A DNA stretch of 23,188 nucleotides from BMS3ABIN04 sp965554225 (GCA_965554225.1 CBEVZC010000044.1:1-23188), one strand, 5' to 3'; positions 1 through 7,934 are shown, counted from the stretch's first letter. Notes: a model not told the origin generated them from the letters alone. Translations and numbers: made by a program.

Positions 1-59
1 TTAAAAAAAGTATAAATTATTTCATAAATGTTTAGAATGTTTTTAACAGTACTCAAATT

Positions 60-91
60 TTGACTTGATAAAAATTATCTTAAATTATAAA
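60..91 (+). promoter_or_regulatory. Weak candidate promoter of the multiheme cytochrome operon
   Basis: The 214 bases before the first gene are very AT-rich. A TTGACT at 60-65 overlapping a TTGATA at 65-70 could be a -35 element, with TATAAA at 86-91 as -10. The spacing is 20 or 15 bases respectively, so neither pair is ideal. No operator-like palindrome was recognised around it. The call is an inference from base patterns only. Confidence 0.22.
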
Positions 92-214
92 TTATGCCTT
101 AATTTTAGAATTTTGGGACAAAATTAGAATAACGGAGTAACATAAAAGAACTACTATACTTTTTTTAATTTAACTCTTTAATGAATTAAAGAATATCAGG
201 GAGAAGGAAGAAGT

Positions 215-1543
215 ATGGAAGTTCTATTAGAAAATATTCTTACTTATGTCATAGTTTCCATTTTAATTTCAGCTATTCTTTATACTTATTTAAAAGTACA
301 TTCGAATCAATCAAAACAGACGAAAAAAAAGATTAAAAAAGCAGAGGAATTCGGCTTTCACGAACCTGTTTCACTACATCCGTTAATTAATGAAGATGTT
401 TGCATCGGAAGCGGGGCATGTGTGGTTGCTTGCCCGGAAAACGATATACTTGGTCTCGTAAACGGAAAGAGTAAAACAATAAATGCTTCCCATTGTGTTG
501 GACATGGAGCCTGTTTCCATGCTTGCCCAGTCGAAGCTATTACTTTAATAATGGGTACGGAGAAAAGAGGTGTTGAATTACCTCATATTAGCTCGGAATA
601 TGAAACAAATATTAATGGAATTTATATTGCAGGAGAATTAGGCGGTATGGGTTTAATAAAAAATGCAATAGAACAAGGGAAAAAAGCGGTCGATAACATT
701 GTGAAATCAATGAATGGGAAAAGAACATCAAAATATGATCTTATTATTATTGGCGCCGGTCCCGCAGGAATAGCTGCTACGCTTAGAGCTGCCGAACATA
801 ACCTAAAGTTTTTGACAATTGAGCAGGAAACTATTGGAGGAACAGTATTTTCATTTCCAAGAGCTAAGGTAGTAATGACTTCTCCGGTTGAAATTCCGTT
901 ATACGGAAAAATTAAACTTCATGAAACCAGCAAATCGGAATTGATAGGATTGTGGACTGAAATATTGAAAAAAAATAAAATTACAATAAATGAAAACGAA
1001 AAAATTAACGAGATAGTTAATTATTCCGATTATTTTGAAGTGATTAGTAATCAAGATGAATATACTGCTAGTAAGGTTTTGCTTGCAATCGGAAGAAGGG
1101 GTTCGCCCAGAAAACTAGGTGTGCCGGGAGAAAATAAAGAAAAAGTCTATTATAAATTGTTAGAACCGGAACTAATTCACAATCAGAAAATATTAGTTGT
1201 TGGTGGTGGCGATTCGGCCATAGAATCGGCTTTGCTTTTAGCAGAAGAGGGTAATGAAGTTACTCTTTCTTATAGGTCCGATTCTTTTAAAAGAATAAAA
1301 CCAAAAAATTTAAAAAAAATTGAAGATGCAATAAAACTAAAGCTTGTAAATGTACTGTATAATTCAAATGTTAAAGAAATATTTGATGAAAAAGTATTGT
1401 TAAGTTTTCAAAACGGAACATCTGCCGAGATTCAAAATGATTTTGTTTATGTGTTTGCCGGAGGTGAGCTACCTAATAAATTCTTGGAAAAAATAGGTAT
1501 TAAGATAACTAAGAAATTTGGAGAAGCAATATTAAAACATTGA
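215..1543 (+). CDS. Membrane-anchored Fe-S/FAD oxidoreductase (ferredoxin domain fused to permuted thioredoxin-reductase-like domain)
   Basis: A 442-residue protein. Residues about 7-27 form one membrane segment followed by a Lys-rich stretch (KKKIKK), so by the positive-inside rule the rest should face the cytoplasm. Residues 60-110 are a two-cluster ferredoxin-like domain (C63, C69, C73-P; C94, C100, C104-P). In both motifs the usual second cysteine is replaced, by S66 and H97. Residues about 172-440 are a FAD/NAD(P) oxidoreductase with GxGxxG at 180-185 and a second dinucleotide motif GGGDSAIES at 330-338. There is no CxxC redox pair, so it is not a classical thioredoxin reductase. The segment 133-165 (TNINGIYIAGELGG...) looks like the FAD-contacting C-terminal motif of this fold, placed in front of the first Rossmann motif. 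A good GGGAGAAGG ribosome site lies at 199-207. It is the first gene of an operon with two multiheme cytochromes and a beta-barrel. A role in passing electrons between NAD(P)H or ferredoxin and the cytochromes is inferred. Confidence 0.85.
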   Translation: MEVLLENILTYVIVSILISAILYTYLKVHSNQSKQTKKKIKKAEEFGFHEPVSLHPLINEDVCIGSGACVVACPENDILGLVNGKSKTINASHCVGHGACFHACPVEAITLIMGTEKRGVELPHISSEYETNINGIYIAGELGGMGLIKNAIEQGKKAVDNIVKSMNGKRTSKYDLIIIGAGPAGIAATLRAAEHNLKFLTIEQETIGGTVFSFPRAKVVMTSPVEIPLYGKIKLHETSKSELIGLWTEILKKNKITINENEKINEIVNYSDYFEVISNQDEYTASKVLLAIGRRGSPRKLGVPGENKEKVYYKLLEPELIHNQKILVVGGGDSAIESALLLAEEGNEVTLSYRSDSFKRIKPKNLKKIEDAIKLKLVNVLYNSNVKEIFDEKVLLSFQNGTSAEIQNDFVYVFAGGELPNKFLEKIGIKITKKFGEAILKH

Positions 1544-3120
1544 ATAAACTGGTATTAATTCTACTAATGCTTTTTAATATTAATAATTACGCTCAAATTT
1601 CCCCCGGAAAATTATCGGCTGCCCATGCAGATTTGGAAGGAATGAGTAAATGTACAAGCTGTCATGTTCTGGGGAAAAAGGTAGAAGTTTCAAAATGTTT
1701 GAAGTGTCATACGGAAATAGCGGAAGCTATTAACTTTAAAAGGGGATTTCATGCAAATAAAGAAGTAACAAACCAAAAGTGCTGGAAATGTCATGGTGAA
1801 CATTTTGGCAGAAAATTTCAGGTTATAAGATTTGATGAGAAAAAATTTGATCATAATAAAGCCGGATTTGAACTAAAAGGAAGTCATAAAAAACTTGAAT
1901 GCGGAAAATGTCATAATAAAAAATTAATTAAAAATGAAAAATTAAAAAGAAAACAAAAAACATTTTTAGGTTTGGAAACAAATTGTGCCGATTGTCATGA
2001 GGATGTTCATCAAAAAACGTTAGGGAATAAATGTTCGAACTGTCATAATGAGGAGAAGTTTAAACCGGCTGTTAAGTTTAACCATAGTAAAACAAAATTT
2101 AAGTTGACAGGTTCGCATAAAAAAATTAAGTGTGAAAATTGTCATAAAATAACTAAAAAAGAAGGAAAGAAATTTCAAAAGTTTACGAATGTAAAATTTA
2201 GATCATGTAATTCTTGTCATAAAGATCCGCATAAAGGCAAGTTCGGGAAAAGATGCAGTAGTTGTCATAATACGATTTCATTTAGAAAGGTTAATAATTT
2301 GAAAGGTTTTAATCATAGCAAAACGAATTTCCCGCTTATAGGCAAGCATCGCAAAGTTAAATGTGAAACTTGCCACAAAGGCGGACTAAGTTATAAACCC
2401 AAATATCAACATTGTTACGACTGTCATTCCGATTATCATAAAGGTGCCTTTAAATTGCAGAATGGAATTAAAGATTGTAAAAAATGTCATAATGAAAGAG
2501 GCTTTTCTCCTTCCGTATTTACATTGGAAATGCATAATAATACCAAATTCAAACTTGAAAATGCACATGCTGCAACACCTTGCATTGCTTGTCATAAAAA
2601 GGAAGATAAATGGTATTTCAGAATTGACGGAAGCAGATGTATTGTTTGTCATTCAAACATCCATGAATCAAAAATTAGTCGAAAATTTTTTGATGAAAAT
2701 AAATGCCAAAGTTGTCACTCAACTTTAAGCTGGAATTCTGTAAAGTTTGATCATCATCTAACCGGTTTTGATTTGTTAGGTGCACATAAGAAAGTTGCTT
2801 GTTCTGACTGCCATATTAAAAAATCAGCCGATGGTAAATTGGAACAGCATTTTATGGATTTAACCGGTAACTGTTCCCAATGTCATAATGATATTCATTT
2901 GGGACAATTTAATTCCGGTGATAAAGCAAATTGTAATACTTGTCATACGTTTGATAATTGGAAACCGGCTTTGTTCAACCATAGTAAAACCAGATTTATT
3001 CTTGACGGTGCACATAAAAAAGTAGAATGTAATAAATGCCATCATGTAAAGGAAAAGAACGGAATAGAATTTATTCAATACAAAATTGAGGATGTAAGAT
3101 GCATAAGCTGTCATTCATAA
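1540..3120 (+). CDS. Exported 20-heme c-type cytochrome
   Basis: A 526-residue protein with a signal peptide (residues 1-18, cleavage near NNYA/Q) and 20 CxxCH heme-attachment motifs, the first at C38 and the last at C521-H525, one residue before the stop. From about C121 on, three-heme modules of roughly 75 residues repeat (C121/149/165, 198/223/239, 275/292/313, 348/367/389, 421/445/465), each with a spacer resembling FNHSKTxFxLxGxHKKxxC. A sixth module (C497, C521) lacks its third heme. The protein is very Lys-rich, unlike the next cytochrome. The start is TTG at 1540, overlapping the TGA of the preceding gene (TTGA), because no later start preserves the signal peptide. A GGAGAAG lies 13 bases upstream and translation is probably coupled. 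Likely a periplasmic electron wire; electron partners are not proven. I do not recognise a named family. Confidence 0.93.
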   Translation: MNKLVLILLMLFNINNYAQISPGKLSAAHADLEGMSKCTSCHVLGKKVEVSKCLKCHTEIAEAINFKRGFHANKEVTNQKCWKCHGEHFGRKFQVIRFDEKKFDHNKAGFELKGSHKKLECGKCHNKKLIKNEKLKRKQKTFLGLETNCADCHEDVHQKTLGNKCSNCHNEEKFKPAVKFNHSKTKFKLTGSHKKIKCENCHKITKKEGKKFQKFTNVKFRSCNSCHKDPHKGKFGKRCSSCHNTISFRKVNNLKGFNHSKTNFPLIGKHRKVKCETCHKGGLSYKPKYQHCYDCHSDYHKGAFKLQNGIKDCKKCHNERGFSPSVFTLEMHNNTKFKLENAHAATPCIACHKKEDKWYFRIDGSRCIVCHSNIHESKISRKFFDENKCQSCHSTLSWNSVKFDHHLTGFDLLGAHKKVACSDCHIKKSADGKLEQHFMDLTGNCSQCHNDIHLGQFNSGDKANCNTCHTFDNWKPALFNHSKTRFILDGAHKKVECNKCHHVKEKNGIEFIQYKIEDVRCISCHS

Positions 3121-6100
3121 TTCTATTATTTGTTAGCGTAATTACTTTTGGTCAATCATCGCCTCACGGTGCAAATTTTAATTATAATTGTTCGGACTGC
3201 CATACTACTAACACATGGAAAGTTAATATTCATAAATTAAAATTTGATCATGCAAAAACCGGTTTTGAACTATCCGGTCAGCATGCAGCTTTGCAGTGCC
3301 AATCGTGTCATTCTTCTCTAGACTTTATTACGACTAAAAATAATTGTTTTAACTGCCATAACGATATTCATCAAAACTCCGTTGGCAAAGATTGTCAGCA
3401 ATGTCATAATTCTAAATCATGGTTAGTTGAAAATATAAATGAAATTCATCAGGAAAGAAGATTTCCTTTAATCGGCGCTCATGCAGCAGCCGACTGCCAG
3501 CAATGCCATTCATCAATAAAAAACCTAGTTTTTGAGCAGGTTGGTATTGACTGTAAAGATTGCCACATAAAAGATTTTCAATCGGCTAAAAACCCCGATC
3601 ATGTTGCGGCTAATTTTTCCACGGACTGTGAAGAATGCCACGCAGTTACAGATCCGCAATGGGCGTTAGCTAAATTTGCACATAATTTTTTCCCGTTAAC
3701 AGGTGGGCATAAAATTAGTAATTGTTTCGACTGTCATAATTCTGGAGGTTTTGAAGGTTTAACACAGGATTGCTTTACTTGTCATAAACAGGATTTTAAT
3801 TCTACTACAGACCCAAATCATATAACATCTAATTTTCCAAATGATTGTAAACAATGCCATACTACAAATCCCGGCTGGAAACCTGCTTCGTTTAAAGTTC
3901 ATGATCAATATTATGCTCTTTTAGGAGCGCATAAAACAATTGAAAACGATTGTGCGAAGTGCCACACAACTGGCTACAAAAATACTCCGACCGATTGTTA
4001 TAGCTGTCATAAAACAAATTTCGATGCAACTAATGATCCTGTCCATACATCGGCAGGATTCGGTACCGATTGTGAAAGTTGCCATAACTCAACTGCATGG
4101 AAACCGGCAACATTCGATCATGACAATCAATATTTCCCGATTTATTCCGGCAAACATAATAATCAGTGGAATGCTTGTTCAGACTGTCATACGAATCAAA
4201 ATGATTATGGTGTCTTTTCATGTTTAACGTGTCATGAGCATTCACAATCCAAAATGGATGAAGAACATTCCGGTATTCAAGGATATACTTATGTAAGTGA
4301 GGAATGCCTTGCTTGCCATCCTTCCGGACAAAAAGAAGGATCGATCAATCATTCTGAAACAGCATTCCCTTTAACCGGAGCTCATTTGAGTGTCGATTGT
4401 ACACAATGTCATACAGCCGGATTCAAAGGGACGCCGACTGATTGCGCCTCATGCCATAGTCAAAATTTTCAGAGTACTAGCAATCCTAATCATTCACAAA
4501 TGAATCTTTCAAATAATTGCGAACAATGCCATACAACTAATCCGGGCTGGAAACCAGCACAATTTACCGTACATGATGATTATTACGTGTTACAAGGCGC
4601 ACATTTAAATATTAAAGATGATTGTAATAGCTGTCATACTAATGCTGAATATAAAAACACTCCCGACCAATGTTACGGATGCCATAAGCAGAACTACGAT
4701 AATACAAATGACCCCTCGCATAAATCCGCTAATTTTACAACCGATTGTGAGACTTGCCATACGGCAACTGCATGGACACCGGCAACATTCGATCATGACA
4801 ATCAATATTTCCCGATTTATTCCGGGAAGCACAACAATCAGTGGAATGCTTGTTCAGACTGCCATACAAATTCAGCTGATTATAATGTTTTTGAATGTAC
4901 AACGTGTCATGACCATAACAAAACAAAAACGGACGATGAACACAAAGGCATTCAGGGCTATTCATTCGTGAGTACAGAGTGTTTAGCTTGTCATCCCACA
5001 GGAAGTAAAGATGGCGCTTTTGATCATTCAACTTCTGTTTTCCCGCTAACCGGTTCGCATCAAAATCAAGACTGTGCAGCATGTCATGCCAATGGGTATG
5101 CAAATACTCCTACAGAATGTTTTGCATGTCATGATAAAGATTTTAACAGTTCGGTTAACCCAAAACATGCTGAGGCGGGAATATCCCAAAAATGCGAAGA
5201 TTGCCATAATACTAGTGCTTGGCAGCCTTCAACATTCAAACACAGTTCTACAGGCTTTGATTTAGTTGGCGGACATGTTTTACCTCAATGTTCAAGTTGT
5301 CACCAGGGTAATACTGCAAACGCTTCTTCTGATTGCTACAGTTGCCATGAGGCAAAGTATAACAGCGCAAAAGATCATCAGGCTCAGAATTATCCAAAAA
5401 CTTGTGAACAATGCCATAATACAACAACTTGGGAAGATGCAACGTTTGATCATGCTGCTACCAATTTCCCATTAACAGGAGCTCATCAAAGTGTCAATTG
5501 CAGCGATTGTCACACAACAGGATATAAAGGAACTTCTACTGATTGTAATTCGTGCCATCAGAATGATTTCCAGAGCACGACTAATCCGAGTCATTCAAAA
5601 TTAGGGCTGTCGACAAATTGTGCACAATGCCACACAACTAAAACAGGATGGAAACCTGCGGAATTTGCTGTACATAATAATTATTATGTTCTGGAAGGAG
5701 CTCATGCTTCAATAGCTAATGACTGTAATACATGCCATAACGGGAACTATAATAGTACTCCAAACACCTGCTACGGATGTCATCAAAGTGATTATAATGC
5801 TACAAATGATCCGGTACATAAATCAGCCGGATTTGGAACTGATTGCGAATCGTGCCATAGTCAAAATGCTTGGAAACCTTCAACGTTCGATCATGATGGT
5901 CAATATTTTCCTATTTATTCAGGTAAGCACAGAAACGAATGGAATGCATGTTCTGACTGTCATACAAATCAAAATGATTTTGGAGTATTTTCATGTTTAA
6001 CATGTCATGAGCATTCCCAGACAAAAATGAATGACAAACACAGTGGAGTGAATAATTATTCTTATAATAGTAATGCTTGCTATAATTGTCACCCAACCGG

Positions 6101-6161
6101 AAGGGAAGAAGAAGGTGGAATTGCTCCTCCGGTTCATATAAAACAATTGAGATTGAAATGA
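3099..6161 (+). CDS. Exported 40-heme c-type cytochrome with three 9-heme internal repeats
   Basis: A 1020-residue protein with a signal peptide (residues 1-19, ending VITFGQ) and 40 CxxCH motifs by direct count (C31 first, C994 last). Hemes 8-16, 17-25 and 32-40 belong to three copies of a 9-heme unit; the first two are exactly 225 residues long. Hemes 1-7 and 26-31 lie outside the copies in shorter modules with the FDHxxTxFxLxGxH spacer seen in the neighbouring cytochrome. The composition is acidic/Asn/Thr-rich in contrast to the basic 20-heme partner. The ATG at 3099 overlaps the preceding gene by 22 bases and has GAGG at 3088-3091. Its stop overlaps the ATG of the barrel gene (ATGA). Predicted periplasmic or extracellular; it could span the periplasm, enter the barrel or form a filament. 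Function as an electron conduit is inferred from heme number and context. Confidence 0.93.
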   Translation: MHKLSFIILLFVSVITFGQSSPHGANFNYNCSDCHTTNTWKVNIHKLKFDHAKTGFELSGQHAALQCQSCHSSLDFITTKNNCFNCHNDIHQNSVGKDCQQCHNSKSWLVENINEIHQERRFPLIGAHAAADCQQCHSSIKNLVFEQVGIDCKDCHIKDFQSAKNPDHVAANFSTDCEECHAVTDPQWALAKFAHNFFPLTGGHKISNCFDCHNSGGFEGLTQDCFTCHKQDFNSTTDPNHITSNFPNDCKQCHTTNPGWKPASFKVHDQYYALLGAHKTIENDCAKCHTTGYKNTPTDCYSCHKTNFDATNDPVHTSAGFGTDCESCHNSTAWKPATFDHDNQYFPIYSGKHNNQWNACSDCHTNQNDYGVFSCLTCHEHSQSKMDEEHSGIQGYTYVSEECLACHPSGQKEGSINHSETAFPLTGAHLSVDCTQCHTAGFKGTPTDCASCHSQNFQSTSNPNHSQMNLSNNCEQCHTTNPGWKPAQFTVHDDYYVLQGAHLNIKDDCNSCHTNAEYKNTPDQCYGCHKQNYDNTNDPSHKSANFTTDCETCHTATAWTPATFDHDNQYFPIYSGKHNNQWNACSDCHTNSADYNVFECTTCHDHNKTKTDDEHKGIQGYSFVSTECLACHPTGSKDGAFDHSTSVFPLTGSHQNQDCAACHANGYANTPTECFACHDKDFNSSVNPKHAEAGISQKCEDCHNTSAWQPSTFKHSSTGFDLVGGHVLPQCSSCHQGNTANASSDCYSCHEAKYNSAKDHQAQNYPKTCEQCHNTTTWEDATFDHAATNFPLTGAHQSVNCSDCHTTGYKGTSTDCNSCHQNDFQSTTNPSHSKLGLSTNCAQCHTTKTGWKPAEFAVHNNYYVLEGAHASIANDCNTCHNGNYNSTPNTCYGCHQSDYNATNDPVHKSAGFGTDCESCHSQNAWKPSTFDHDGQYFPIYSGKHRNEWNACSDCHTNQNDFGVFSCLTCHEHSQTKMNDKHSGVNNYSYNSNACYNCHPTGREEEGGIAPPVHIKQLRLK
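3723..4397 (+). repeat. 9-heme repeat unit, copy A (675 bp) inside the 40-heme cytochrome
   Basis: Codons 209-433, hemes 8-16 plus the spacer to heme 17. It runs from CFDCH to just before CTQCH. It shares with copy B the same cysteine spacing throughout. Bases 4104-4150 are identical over 47 positions to 4779-4825, exactly 675 bases downstream. Confidence 0.9.
4398..5072 (+). repeat. 9-heme repeat unit, copy B (675 bp), directly adjoining copy A
   Basis: Codons 434-658, hemes 17-25 plus spacer. Same length as copy A, so the first heme cysteines of the units sit at codons 209, 434 and 659. Recognisable landmarks are the NPGWKPA, HDDYYVLQGAH and QYFPIYSGKH segments. Confidence 0.9.
5499..6095 (+). 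repeat. 9-heme repeat unit, copy C (shorter by one codon, more diverged)
   Basis: From codon 801 (CSDCH, heme 32) to the last heme, CYNCH at codon 994, hemes 32-40. The order of landmarks (TGWKPA, NNYYVLEGAH, QYFPIYSGKH, CLTCHEHSQ) matches copies A and B, but the first-to-last heme distance is 193 rather than 194 codons. Six hemes (26-31) of another module type separate it from copy B. Confidence 0.85.
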
Positions 6162-7777
6162 GAAAACTATTTGTTTTAATTTTTATGTTCTTAAGCTTAC
6201 AAAGTATTTATGCTCAAAAATCAAGAAGTGTGAAAATTAATGGTATCGTTGAATATATCTCGTCGCAATTTGTTTACATTAATTTTAAAAATACAAACGG
6301 TATAAATATTGGGGATACACTATTTTTAAAGTATCGAAAAAGATTAAGACCAAAATTGATCGTAAAAACAAAGTCATCCAGGTCATGTGCTGCTATTGTG
6401 ATAGGGAAAAAGGTTAAAAAAGGAATGAAAGTAATTGCATTTATTAAAAATGCAAAAAAGGAAAATAAATCAGGCATTAAAAAAACAGAATATGTTAAAA
6501 TAGAAAAGTATTCTGAGGATAAAACAAAAATTAAAAAATCAAGCAGAATTGGAAAATTAAAAAGTATAAAATCCGAGTTCTACGGTAGGTTCAGTTTATC
6601 GGGATATTCAAATATATCTAATATCCCCGGTCAGCAGGATTATCAGCATTGGAGGCATTCGTTGTCTCTTTATGCTAATAACATAAGTGGCTCAAAAATT
6701 TCACTTTCCAGTTATGTTACTTTTCGCTATAGAGCCGATCAATGGAATCTTGTGCAAAGTAATTTAGGAAGTGCATTGAAATTTTACGATTTAGCAATCA
6801 AATATCAGATAAATAGTAATGCCAATTTATTAGTTGGAAGAAAGATCAATCGTAAATTATCCAATGTAGGCGCAATTGACGGGCTACAGTTTGAAACTAA
6901 AGTGAATAATTTTTTTATTGGTGGAATTCTCGGCTCTCGCCCAAATTTTTCCGATTATGGCTTTAATATTAAATTACTGGAGTTAGGGGCTTATATAAAT
7001 AGAACTGATTCTGTTGGGAACGGACAAATGAGCAATACCCTTTCAATAATGCAGCAGATGAATGATTTTACTACAGACCGCAGATTTTTGTACTTCCAGC
7101 ATTCCAGTAATTTTATTAAAAATGTTTATTTATTTTTGTCAACCGAGTTTGATTTGTTTGAACATATACATGAGAGATCGGCAAATAAATTTAGTCTGAC
7201 TAGTTTATTCTTATCGTTGCGCTACTCGCCTGCGCGATGGGTAACAGTTTCTACTTCTTATGATGCAAGGCGGAATGTTATTTATTATGAAACGTTTAAA
7301 AATTATATTGATCAGCTTGTAGAAAATGCAACTCGTCAAGGATTCAGACTCCGTATTAACTTGCGACCTGTAAGATATGTGTTTGCATCCGTTTATTCGG
7401 GTTATAGATTTAGAAAATCCGATATTAAACCAACAAGAAATTTCGGCGGATCTGTTACATATTCCAGGCTTCCGTTTGTTAATGCTTCATTGAACATTAG
7501 TTATATCAAATTAATTACAAATTATCTGGATGGAAATATAATTGGAGTAAGACTATCAAAAGATATTTTTAACGGGTTGATATATTCTACCGTTGGATAT
7601 AGAAGAGTGAATTATACATTTAATAATTCAGCTCCCGATTTATTACAAGATATATTTTTAGTTGATCTGTCTCTACGTGTTTCCAGGAAAATATCTTTAT
7701 CACTTAGTTATGAAGGCACTTATCAAGGAATAACTTCCTATTCAAACATATTTGCAAATATAACTACTAGATTCTGA
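6158..7777 (+). CDS. Outer-membrane beta-barrel (porin-like) with N-terminal periplasmic domain
   Basis: With the start at ATG 6158 the product is 539 residues. This start overlaps the cytochrome stop as ATGA and begins a clear signal peptide (residues 1-19, ending SIYA/Q); an upstream in-frame ATG at 6086 lies inside the cytochrome and would bury the signal. Residues about 25-97 form a small beta-rich domain (NGIVEYIS..., GINIGDTLFL, KKGMKVIAFI). Residues 98-140 are a Lys-rich linker, and about 141-539 show alternating hydrophobic beta-strands with aromatic girdles. The protein ends in Phe (NITTRF), the usual signal for outer-membrane barrel insertion. No CxxCH is present. Being the last gene after two giant cytochromes, it plausibly is the sheath for a heme conduit, like MtrB in MtrAB systems, but I see no sequence signature of the MtrB family itself. 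Confidence 0.8.
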   Translation: MRKLFVLIFMFLSLQSIYAQKSRSVKINGIVEYISSQFVYINFKNTNGINIGDTLFLKYRKRLRPKLIVKTKSSRSCAAIVIGKKVKKGMKVIAFIKNAKKENKSGIKKTEYVKIEKYSEDKTKIKKSSRIGKLKSIKSEFYGRFSLSGYSNISNIPGQQDYQHWRHSLSLYANNISGSKISLSSYVTFRYRADQWNLVQSNLGSALKFYDLAIKYQINSNANLLVGRKINRKLSNVGAIDGLQFETKVNNFFIGGILGSRPNFSDYGFNIKLLELGAYINRTDSVGNGQMSNTLSIMQQMNDFTTDRRFLYFQHSSNFIKNVYLFLSTEFDLFEHIHERSANKFSLTSLFLSLRYSPARWVTVSTSYDARRNVIYYETFKNYIDQLVENATRQGFRLRINLRPVRYVFASVYSGYRFRKSDIKPTRNFGGSVTYSRLPFVNASLNISYIKLITNYLDGNIIGVRLSKDIFNGLIYSTVGYRRVNYTFNNSAPDLLQDIFLVDLSLRVSRKISLSLSYEGTYQGITSYSNIFANITTRF

Positions 7778-7852
7778 GAAACATGGATTACTTTTTCTAT
7801 AGTTCTATCAACCTTTCGGATTGAAAATTATACATTATTAAACAACACTAAG

Positions 7853-7934
7853 TTTTACAATCATTTCCCTTTTTTACAATCAATTTCTAATGTCTGTACA
7901 ATTCAAAAATTGCAACTGAAAAAAATTTTATAAT
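7853..7934 (+). promoter_or_regulatory. Putative promoter region: 11-bp direct repeat plus TATAAT
   Basis: The 269-base gap between the barrel gene and the next secreted protein contains TTTTACAATCA twice (7853-7863 and 7872-7882, 19 bases apart, nearly two helical turns). A small palindrome CAATT-4-AATTG lies at 7899-7912 and a perfect TATAAT at 7929-7934. No good -35 lies 16-18 bases before the TATAAT, so an activator-dependent promoter is possible. No terminator hairpin for the upstream operon was recognised. Confidence 0.3.

Noticed and set aside
3099..3120. Frameshift or sequencing error joining the two cytochromes into one ORF
   Set aside because: The second gene has its own convincing signal peptide and ribosome site exactly at the overlap, so two separate genes are better supported, although their modules suggest a common origin.
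3723..6095. Regular repeats as a CRISPR or other DNA-level array
   Set aside because: The repeats are 675 bases, in frame and explained by heme modules; there are no short direct repeats with unique spacers.
2386..6096. Several antisense and shifted-frame open stretches across the cytochrome genes
   Set aside because: They mirror the repetitive CxxCH coding pattern, lack ribosome sites and show no recognisable protein features.
6086..6157. In-frame N-terminal extension of the barrel gene to an ATG at 6086
   Set aside because: It lies wholly inside the cytochrome gene in another frame and would place 24 residues before a clear signal peptide. ATG 6158 overlaps the stop as ATGA, like other junctions here.
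7910..7934. TTGCAA and TATAAT as a standard promoter pair
   Set aside because: The spacer is only 13 bases. The TATAAT is kept as a possible -10 alone.
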